Source: Gemmatimonadota bacterium (GTDB taxonomy: Bacteria; Gemmatimonadota; Gemmatimonadetes; Longimicrobiales; Gaopeijiaceae). From it: a stretch of 40,294 bases of DNA. The notes beneath the pieces were generated by a model. That model searched no databases and was not told where the DNA came from. It was given only the letters and a program-made list of their open reading frames with translations. The stretch lies in assembly GCA_022340865.1 (NCBI GenBank), contig JAJDNC010000128.1:1-40294 (forward strand). Direction: 5' to 3'. Below are positions 34,611-40,294 of the stretch, in pieces. Both the position numbers and the translations under genes were made by a program. Every line of letters starts with the position of its first letter. Position 1 is the stretch's first letter.

Positions 34611-35258
34611 CTAAACCGTGTCGAGGCGGAAGGTTTCGGGCAACTCCGCCACCAGCAGCCGGCGCACGTTCTCGTGCACCTCCTCCGGGGACCCGGTGGC
34701 GCTCACGATCCGCACCTTCGGCTCGGTCCGTGCCAGGGCCAGGTATCCATCGCGCACGCGCTGCATGAAGCTCGCACCTTCACGTTCCATGCGGTCGGGC
34801 TCCAGGCCTCCCTTGCGCTGCCGGTCCACGCCCTGGCCCACCGGCACGTCGAAGAAGATGGTCAGGTCCGGCTCCAGACCTCCGGTGGCGAGCGCCACCG
34901 CACGTCGCACCTCCTCCAGGTCCAACCCACGCCCGTAGCCCTGGTAGGCCATGGTGGAGAGGTTGAACCGATCGGCGATCACGGTGCGCCCCGCCGCCAG
35001 CGCGGGGCGCACGACCTGGTCCACGAAGGCCGCCCGCGACGCCAGGTACAGGAAGAGCTCGGACTGGGCGGGCATCTCCAGGTCCGTGCGCTCGAGGACC
35101 ACCGAGCGCACGGCCTCGCCCACCGGTGTGCCGCCGGGCTCCCGGGTCACCAGGTGAGGCACACCGAGGGAGTCCAGCCACGCCGACAGGAGAGCGGCCT
35201 GGGTGCTCTTGCCGGCGCCCTCTCCCCCCTCCAGCGCGATGAAGCGTCCTCTGGCCAT
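34611..35258 (-). CDS. tmk: Thymidylate kinase
   Basis: Phosphorylates dTMP to dTDP for DNA synthesis. The 215-residue protein has the P-loop LEGGEGAGKST (9-19), TREPGGTPVGEAVR, the DR motif in VIADRFNLSTMAYQGYGRG and the lid-region segment around DRQRKGG. The ATG at 35258 lies 6 bases after the ino1 stop, so the two are co-transcribed. The protease gene follows after about 50 bases. Confidence 0.97.
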   Translation of the reverse strand: MARGRFIALEGGEGAGKSTQAALLSAWLDSLGVPHLVTREPGGTPVGEAVRSVVLERTDLEMPAQSELFLYLASRAAFVDQVVRPALAAGRTVIADRFNLSTMAYQGYGRGLDLEEVRRAVALATGGLEPDLTIFFDVPVGQGVDRQRKGGLEPDRMEREGASFMQRVRDGYLALARTEPKVRIVSATGSPEEVHENVRRLLVAELPETFRLDTV

Positions 35259-35264
35259 TCCTTC

Positions 35265-36581
35265 CTACTCGTAGTACTCCACGCCCAGGTGGGTGATCTG
35301 CTCCTCGCCCATCATCCAGCGCAGCGTGTTCTTCAGCTTCGTGTGCTGGATGAACAGATCGTGCTCAGGATACAGGCCGGGCGCCGTCTGCGGGCTCTTG
35401 AAGTAGAAGGAGAGCCACTCCTGGATGCCCTTCATGCCGGCCCGGCCCGCGAGGTCCATGAAGAGCGTCAGGTCCAGCACGATAGGCGCAGCCAGGATCG
35501 AGTCCCGGCACAGGAAGTCCACCTTGATCTGCATCGGGTATCCCATCCACCCGAAGATGTCGATGTTGTCCCACCCCTCCTTGTTGTCCCCACGCGGTGG
35601 GTAGTAGTTGATCCGCACCTTGTGGTACATGTCCCCGTAGAGCTCCGGGTACTTGTCGGGCTGGAGGATGTGCTCCAGGACCCCGAGCTTGCTGACCTCC
35701 TTGGTCTTGAAGGACTCGGGGTCGTCGAGCACCTCGCCGTCCCGGTTACCCAGGATGTTCGTGCTGAACCACCCGTTGAGGCCGAGCATCCGCGTCTTGA
35801 AGCCCGGCGCCAGGATGGTCTTCATGAGGGTCTGGCCGGTCTTGAAGTCCTTGCCGCCGATGGGCACGCCCTTCTCGATGGCCAGGTTCTCCAGCGCGGG
35901 GAAGTCCGCCGACAGGTTGGGCGCCCCGTTGGCGTAGGGGATGCCCTCCATGATGGCGGCGTACGCGTACAGCTGGCTCGGGGCGATGCCGGGGTCGTTG
36001 TCCTCCATGCCCTTCTCGAAGGACTCGAGGGTCTCGTGGACCGGGCCCGGGCGAACGTAGATCTCCGTGGAGGCGCACCATACCATGACCAGGCGGTCAC
36101 ACCCGTTCTCCTTCTTGAAGCGGCGGATGTCGGCCCGGATGGCCTCGGCGAGCTCCCGCTTGGTGGCACCCTTCTTCTTGTTGGGCCCGTCGAGCTTCTT
36201 CACGTACGAGGTGTCGAAGGCCGCGGGCATGGGCTTGATGGACGACAGGAAGTCCTTGATGGGATCCAGGTGCCTTTCCTTGTGGAGCACGCCCGCGTTG
36301 AGGGCGCTCTTGTAGCCGTCGTCGGGGATGGGGTCCCAGGTGCCGAACACCAGGTCGTCCAGCCCGGCCAGGGGCACGAAGTCCTTGATGAGAGGAGCCC
36401 GTCCCTCCGTGCGCAGGCCCAACCGGATGGTGGCCATCTGAGTCAGGCTGCCGAAGGGCCTGGCCAGGCCGCGGCGGACGGATTCCACACCCGACACGAA
36501 GGTGGTGGCCACGGCACCGAAGCCGGGCAGGAGGACACCGAGCTTGCCGGTGGGCGGACGGATCTCAGTCGGTTGCTTCAC
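35265..36581 (-). CDS. ino1: Inositol-3-phosphate synthase
   Basis: Converts glucose 6-phosphate to 1D-myo-inositol 3-phosphate with tightly bound NAD, the entry to inositol lipids or inositol-based solutes and thiols. The 438 residues show the nucleotide-binding start LGVLLPGFGAVATTF, VMVWCASTEIY, NGAPNLSADFPALE, the active-site GGKDFKTGQTLMKT, and LNGWFSTNILGN. The start is a GTG at 36581. It precedes tmk by 6 bases. The downstream use of inositol cannot be read from this window. Confidence 0.95.
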   Translation of the reverse strand: MKQPTEIRPPTGKLGVLLPGFGAVATTFVSGVESVRRGLARPFGSLTQMATIRLGLRTEGRAPLIKDFVPLAGLDDLVFGTWDPIPDDGYKSALNAGVLHKERHLDPIKDFLSSIKPMPAAFDTSYVKKLDGPNKKKGATKRELAEAIRADIRRFKKENGCDRLVMVWCASTEIYVRPGPVHETLESFEKGMEDNDPGIAPSQLYAYAAIMEGIPYANGAPNLSADFPALENLAIEKGVPIGGKDFKTGQTLMKTILAPGFKTRMLGLNGWFSTNILGNRDGEVLDDPESFKTKEVSKLGVLEHILQPDKYPELYGDMYHKVRINYYPPRGDNKEGWDNIDIFGWMGYPMQIKVDFLCRDSILAAPIVLDLTLFMDLAGRAGMKGIQEWLSFYFKSPQTAPGLYPEHDLFIQHTKLKNTLRWMMGEEQITHLGVEYYE

Positions 36582-36650
36582 GGAAGTGCCTCGTCCGAGG
36601 ATGGTTCGAAGTGAGAATGGATGGGTGAATCGGGAGGCCGCGGCGGGTCG

Positions 36651-37013
36651 TCACGACGGCAGGATGATCCGGCTCTTGGCGCCGTCCTGCAGCCCCCGCG
36701 CCATGGTCTCGTTCACCTTGTACATCACCTTGTCGAAGTTCGACTGGGCGGCGACGAGCTTCTGGAACGCGGCCTTGCCCTGCAGCTGCTCGGCGATCGC
36801 CTGATACGCCTGCTGCGCCTCCTCGTCGGGCTCCTGACCCACCCTGAGCGCCGTCTCCATGCGGCTCTCGAGAGCCTGGAGCTGGTTGCGCAGCTCCACC
36901 AGCTCCCGGTCGGCGTCCACCGCCTCGGCCGCTCGACGCAATGCCTGGTACTCGTCGGTGCGCGCGAGCGCGGTGCCAAGGTCCTTCGCCATGTCGTAGA
37001 TGCCTGCCATCAT
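36651..37013 (-). CDS. YlbF/YmcA-family protein
   Basis: A 120-residue all-helical protein of the Com_YlbF family. YDMAKDLGTALARTDEYQALRRA and the C-terminal FDKVMYKVNETMARGL are typical. In Bacillus YlbF and YmcA join YaaT to assist RNase Y in mRNA processing and so influence competence and sporulation; whether that applies here is unknown. The ATG at 37013 overlaps the prmC stop as ATGA (a second Met codon follows at once). The 69 bases to ino1 show no clear promoter. Confidence 0.9.
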   Translation of the reverse strand: MMAGIYDMAKDLGTALARTDEYQALRRAAEAVDADRELVELRNQLQALESRMETALRVGQEPDEEAQQAYQAIAEQLQGKAAFQKLVAAQSNFDKVMYKVNETMARGLQDGAKSRIILPS

Positions 37014-38002
37014 GCCTGCCTCGTCCCTCGATTCATGTCAACGGCCGTCGGCGCCCGCCGGGCGAGAAGCACGCGCTCCCGCCCCGCGAGATCCCGGCGT
37101 ACCCGCACGTCGTCGTATGTGCCCGTGGATTCCACGGCCTCCACCACCGACGCCGCCTGGCCGGCTCCCATCTCCAGGGCCAGCAGGCCGCCGGAGACCA
37201 CATGCCTCCCGGCGCCGGCCACGACGGCCCGGATCACGGCAAGGCCGTCGGGTCCACCCAGAAGCGCCCCCCTGGGCTCCCATGCCCCGACCTCCGGCTC
37301 CAGAGAGGCCACCTCGGTCTCCGCCACGTACGGTGGGTTCGAGACCACCACGTCGAAGGCCTCTTCCGTGCCCACCGCCTCGAACAGAGAGCCCCGGCGC
37401 AGCTCCACCACGTCGGCCACCCCCGCCTCCCGTGCGTTCTCCCCGGCCACCTCCAGGGCCTCGGCAGAGGCGTCGGTGGCGACCACCCGGGAGAACGGTC
37501 CCTCCACCGCCAGCGACAGCGCGATGGCTCCCGAGCCCGTGCCCACGTCCAGAGCCGACAGCTCGGGACGTCCCCGGGCCGCGGCCCATCCGAGCACCTC
37601 CTCCACCAGCACCTCGGTCTCGGGCCTCGGGATCAGCACCCTGGGGTCCACGCGCAGATCCAGCTCCCGAAACGCCGCCCGGCCCAGAATGTACTGAAGG
37701 GGCTCGCGTTGCGCCCGCCGCTTGAGAAGCGGGCGGAAGCGCTCCAGCTCCTCCCTTTCCAGCGGCCGGTCGAACTGAAGGTAGAGCTGCAGGCGTCCCA
37801 CACCCAGGGCGTGGGCAAGGAGATGCTCCGCATCCAGGCGGCCACGCTCGATCCCCTTCCCCTGGAGGTATTCCCCACTCCAACGCATGAGGCGCAGCAC
37901 CGTCCACACCTCGTTCCCGGCTGCCGGGGCGGATGGCACGGCCGCGCCTGCGCTCACGCCGGGAAGGTGTCCGAGTGGACGCGGACTCTCATGCCTCGAC
38001 AT
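37010..38002 (-). CDS. prmC: Release-factor glutamine methyltransferase
   Basis: PrmC methylates the Gln of the GGQ motif in release factors 1 and 2. The helical N-terminal domain includes [11 protein letters not shown] and [13 protein letters not shown]. The catalytic part has [28 protein letters not shown] and the active-site [10 protein letters not shown]. The ATG at 38002 has a strong AAGGAGGAGGAG upstream (10 bases) and overlaps prfA by 14 bases. This gives an N-terminal extension of about 30 residues, so a later GTG start is possible. The prfA-prmC pairing matches substrate and enzyme. Confidence 0.96.
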   Translation of the reverse strand: MSRHESPRPLGHLPGVSAGAAVPSAPAAGNEVWTVLRLMRWSGEYLQGKGIERGRLDAEHLLAHALGVGRLQLYLQFDRPLEREELERFRPLLKRRAQREPLQYILGRAAFRELDLRVDPRVLIPRPETEVLVEEVLGWAAARGRPELSALDVGTGSGAIALSLAVEGPFSRVVATDASAEALEVAGENAREAGVADVVELRRGSLFEAVGTEEAFDVVVSNPPYVAETEVASLEPEVGAWEPRGALLGGPDGLAVIRAVVAGAGRHVVSGGLLALEMGAGQAASVVEAVESTGTYDDVRVRRDLAGRERVLLARRAPTAVDMNRGTRQA

Positions 38003-39086
38003 CCACCAAACGCTCCTCCTCCTTGGCGAGGCGGAGCGCGCCGATGAGCTCGTCCAGGTCTCCGCCCAACACCTCGCCCAGGCTGTACAGCGTGAGGCCG
38101 ATGCGGTGGTCGGTCACCCGGTTCTGCGGGAAGTTGTAGGTGCGGATCTTCGCCGAGCGGTCACCGGTCCCCACCTGCGTCTTGCGATCACGGGCCCGCT
38201 GGGCCTCCTGCTCGGCGATCATGCGGTCCAGAAGCCGGCTCCTCAGCACCTTGAGCGCCTTCGCCTTGTTCTTGTGCTGGGACTTCTCGTCCTGGCACGA
38301 GACCACAAGACCCGTGGGGACGTGGGTGATGCGCACCGCCGAGTCGGTGGTATTCACGGACTGGCCACCGGGGCCCGAGGAGCGGAAGACGTCGATGCGC
38401 AGGTCCCCGGGATCGATCTGGAGGTCCACCTCTTCGGCCTCGGGAAGCACGGCTACGGTGGCGGCGGACGTGTGGATGCGACCCTGGCTCTCGGTCTCCG
38501 GCACACGCTGCACCCGATGCACCCCGGACTCGTAGCGCAGACGCCCGTAGGCGCCGCGGCCCCGGACGGTGAAGATGACCTCCTTGAGGGAGCCCGGAAT
38601 GCCCTCGGAGAGGCTCACGAGCTCCACGGACCAGCCCTGGCGTTCCGCCAGGCGCTGGTACATGCGCATGAGGTCCGCGGCGAAGAGGCCAGCCTCGTCG
38701 CCGCCGGTGCCCGCGCGGATCTCCACCACCGCCGCACGATCCTCCAGCGGATCTCTGGGGAGGAGCCGCTCCCGCGCCTCGCGGGTGAGACTCTCGATGC
38801 GGGCGTCCAGGCTGGCGATCTCCTCCTCGGCCATGGCCAGCACGTCCGCCTCGTCGGTCTCCGCGAGGAGGTCCGCCGCGCCCTTGCGCTCCCGGAGTGC
38901 CACGTGCAGTCGACGCGCGGTATCCACCACGGGCTCCAGGTGCGCTCGCTCCTGGCCCAGCTCCCGGAGCTGGTCGGGGCGGGACAGCACGGCGGGGCTC
39001 GCCAGCGCCTCTTCCAACTCGGCGAAGCGCGCCTCGGCGTCGTGCAGGCGCTGCTCCAGGCGGGGATCGAGGGTGGGGGTCTTCAT
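37989..39086 (-). CDS. prfA: Peptide chain release factor 1
   Basis: RF1 ends translation at UAA and UAG. The 365-residue protein has a helical N-terminal domain and [16 protein letters not shown]. The codon-recognition loop [14 protein letters not shown] has PET as the PxT motif that marks RF1 rather than RF2. The catalytic [15 protein letters not shown] holds the [18 protein letters not shown] ends the conserved core. It is preceded by 206 non-coding bases with an rpmE hairpin; no strong promoter is evident to me. Confidence 0.98.
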   Translation of the reverse strand: MKTPTLDPRLEQRLHDAEARFAELEEALASPAVLSRPDQLRELGQERAHLEPVVDTARRLHVALRERKGAADLLAETDEADVLAMAEEEIASLDARIESLTREARERLLPRDPLEDRAAVVEIRAGTGGDEAGLFAADLMRMYQRLAERQGWSVELVSLSEGIPGSLKEVIFTVRGRGAYGRLRYESGVHRVQRVPETESQGRIHTSAATVAVLPEAEEVDLQIDPGDLRIDVFRSSGPGGQSVNTTDSAVRITHVPTGLVVSCQDEKSQHKNKAKALKVLRSRLLDRMIAEQEAQRARDRKTQVGTGDRSAKIRTYNFPQNRVTDHRIGLTLYSLGEVLGGDLDELIGALRLAKEEERLVDVEA

Positions 39087-39253
39087 CGGGGCGGACGCGC
39101 GAAGTCGGCGCAGGGCGTCGTCATGCTGCGAGGGCCTCGGTGCGGGGTACCATGGAGGTGCGCCTCCCTTCGCCTCCTCGCCTTCCTAGCCCTGCATCCG
39201 ATTCGACGCGCCCCATTCCGGGTGATATCTGCGGCGGGCGAACGGCCGGAGCC

Positions 39254-39276
39254 ACCCGCGCCCTTTCGGGGCGGGT
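39254..39276 (-). terminator. Hairpin after rpmE
   Basis: On the minus strand ACCCGCCCC, a GAAA loop and GGGCGCGGGT form a stem with one bulged base, 17 bases after the rpmE stop. No T tract follows. Together with the 206-base gap it suggests rpmE is transcribed apart from prfA. Confidence 0.45.
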
Positions 39277-39292
39277 ACCCGGGCCGCCGGGC

Positions 39293-39499
39293 TCACTTGC
39301 CGACCTTCTCGTACTTCTTCTTGAACCGGTCGACGCGACCCGCGGTATCTACGAGACGCTGCTTGCCGGTGTAGAAGGGATGACACACCGAACAGATCTC
39401 GACGTGAACCTCCGCCACCGTCGACATCGTCTCGAAGCGGTTGCCGCAGGCACACGTGACCGTCGCCGGCTTGTAGTCGGGATGGATGTCCTGCTTCAT
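39293..39499 (-). CDS. rpmE: 50S ribosomal protein L31 (zinc-binding form)
   Basis: A 68-residue large-subunit protein. [33 protein letters not shown] and RVDRFKKKY are characteristic. The cysteines in CACG and CSVC show the zinc-binding (C+) type. The ATG at 39499 matches the family N terminus; an upstream extension to 39541 is rejected. The 236 bases to the lnt stop hold a TATACG (-10-like, in the sequence GGCTATACGGG) but no good -35. Confidence 0.96.
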   Translation of the reverse strand: MKQDIHPDYKPATVTCACGNRFETMSTVAEVHVEICSVCHPFYTGKQRLVDTAGRVDRFKKKYEKVGK

Positions 39500-39709
39500 G
39501 TCCAGCTCCGCGTGCGAAGTCGAAAAAGGCCTGGGCGCCACGTCGGCCCCCGGCCCGGATGCTGCGCGGGGCGCCGCAGGTTGCCGACGCGCCCGTATAG
39601 CCGGGAAAACTTAATGGCGGTGTCCAGTGGGGTCCAGGGACGGAGGCGGCGCAGACGCGACCCCTTCGCTCGGAGCCACGCCCATCGGGCCGGTAGGCTT
39701 TGTGCGGAT

Positions 39710-39724
39710 GCGCGAGGGGCGCGC
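39710..39724 (-). terminator. Weak hairpin after lnt
   Basis: GCGCG, a five-base loop and CGCGC form a 5-bp stem 11 bases after the lnt stop codon, without a T tract. It is only a candidate. Confidence 0.25.
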
Positions 39725-39735
39725 GGAATCGTCAC

Positions 39736-40294
39736 TCAGGGGCCGCGTCTCCGCCGCTCCAGCCAGAACGACGCGAGCACCAGCACCAGGGCCGCCGTCG
39801 CCGCCCCGTTCCCGGTGAGATCCCCGTAGCGCGTGTAGAAGGTGACGATGTCCGTGGTGTAGACGTCGTCGGCCTCCACCGCCGGCTGGAACAGGTGCGT
39901 GGCGTCGTAGACGCGACCCACCGGGTCCACGAACAGGGAGATGCCGGTGTTGGCGGCGCGGGCTACCCCCACGCGGTTCTCGATGGCGCGCATGACCATG
40001 TGCGCCGGGTGCTGCCAGAGCGCGGTGGTGCGCGACCACCACGGCTCCCGCCCGTACCACGAGTCGTTGGTGATGTTCAGAAGCACCTCCGCGCCGGCCA
40101 GGCGGAAGTGCCGGGCCCCCTCCGGATACGTGGACTCGTAGCAGATCAGGGGCGCGAACGCGGTGCCGCCCGCCCGGGCCAGAGGCCACCCCTTCCCCAC
40201 CCCGAACTTGCCGAATTACTGGAGATGCCGGAGCCACTTCGCCGGCAGCAGCGGCACCCGCTCCACCATGGGCACCAGGTAGTGCTTGTCGTAC
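39736..40294 (-). pseudogene. lnt: Apolipoprotein N-acyltransferase, interrupted by an in-frame stop; 5' end beyond window
   Basis: Lnt adds the third acyl chain to lipoproteins at the inner membrane. The visible frame opens at the right edge with YDKHYLVPMVERVPLLP, which contains the expected catalytic Lys (YDK) and Glu (VER). It then meets TAA at 40216-40218 and continues in the same frame with FGKFGVGKGWPLA, APLICYESTYPEG (nucleophile Cys), NITNDSWYG, RAIENRVGVARAANTG and a final membrane segment ATAALVLVLASFWL. A single change of TAA to TAC or TAT would restore LQYFG. The nucleophile therefore lies after the stop. This could be a true nonsense mutation or a base error near the sequence end. 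Confidence 0.8.

Noticed and set aside
34518..36614. 698-codon plus-strand frame over tmk and ino1
   Set aside because: Antisense to two enzymes with intact catalytic motifs; no family resemblance and no ribosome site.
39736..40200. A short, intact 154-residue gene starting at GTG 40200
   Set aside because: The same frame upstream of the TAA encodes the preceding part of Lnt, including catalytic residues, so this is the tail of a broken gene rather than a separate one.

Overview
The window is one dense stretch of bacterial chromosome with very high G+C (about 70% by eye). Thirty-five of the 36 protein genes read on the minus strand, and there are almost no gaps. I see no tRNA, rRNA, insertion sequence, prophage or CRISPR array. 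Apolipoprotein N-acyltransferase implies a diderm cell. The mix of Rex, a YlbF-family protein, an RsbW/RsbU/STAS partner switch, a Minf_1886-family protein, inositol-phosphate synthase and leucine dehydrogenase at this G+C suggests Gemmatimonadota or a relative. That placement is inference, not proof.

Layout in the direction of transcription (right to left). 40294-36651: apolipoprotein N-acyltransferase lnt (interrupted by an in-frame stop and cut by the window edge), rpmE, prfA, prmC, ylbF-like. 36581-34611: inositol-3-phosphate synthase and thymidylate kinase. 34558-25598: S41 protease, a CMD-domain protein, obgE, dprA, hemW, hrcA, dnaJ, prmA. 25148-25579: the only plus-strand gene, an unknown 143-residue protein. 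24915-16238: HIT protein, yqeY, mutS2, dnaG, a coiled-coil zinc-ribbon protein, recJ, rsmD, coaD. 16094-12856: STAS protein, RsbW-like kinase, SpoIIE/RsbU-type phosphatase, rsmA. 12670-10288: rex, a DEDDh exonuclease and an MBL hydrolase behind a promoter overlapped by an excellent Rex operator, ending in a terminator whose stem contains the last stop codon. 10188-1: thiolase, CPBP membrane protease, 3-hydroxybutyryl-CoA dehydrogenase, acyl-CoA dehydrogenase, leucine dehydrogenase, glyA, a Minf_1886-family protein, a small zinc ribbon, the Nnr NAD(P)HX-repair enzyme and thiL (cut by the left edge).

Most content is housekeeping: replication and repair, translation termination and methylation, protein folding, and CoA, thiamine, NAD(P)H and one-carbon metabolism. 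The left part adds acyl-CoA and branched-chain amino-acid breakdown. Fourteen junctions are 4-nt stop/start overlaps (GTGA, ATGA or TTGA), pointing to pervasive translational coupling. These overlaps also fix many starts at GTG or TTG.

No wholly new system is evident. The points most worth following up are the lnt nonsense codon, the Rex-controlled exonuclease/hydrolase operon, and the lone plus-strand gene with a three-half-site repeat in front of it. Also notable are a possible shared winged-helix module in that gene and in the exonuclease, and the small conserved-unknown proteins beside glyA. No gene-free stretch exceeds 300 bases; the largest (24916-25147, 39087-39292, 39500-39735, 12671-12855, 16095-16237) are described in the entries.
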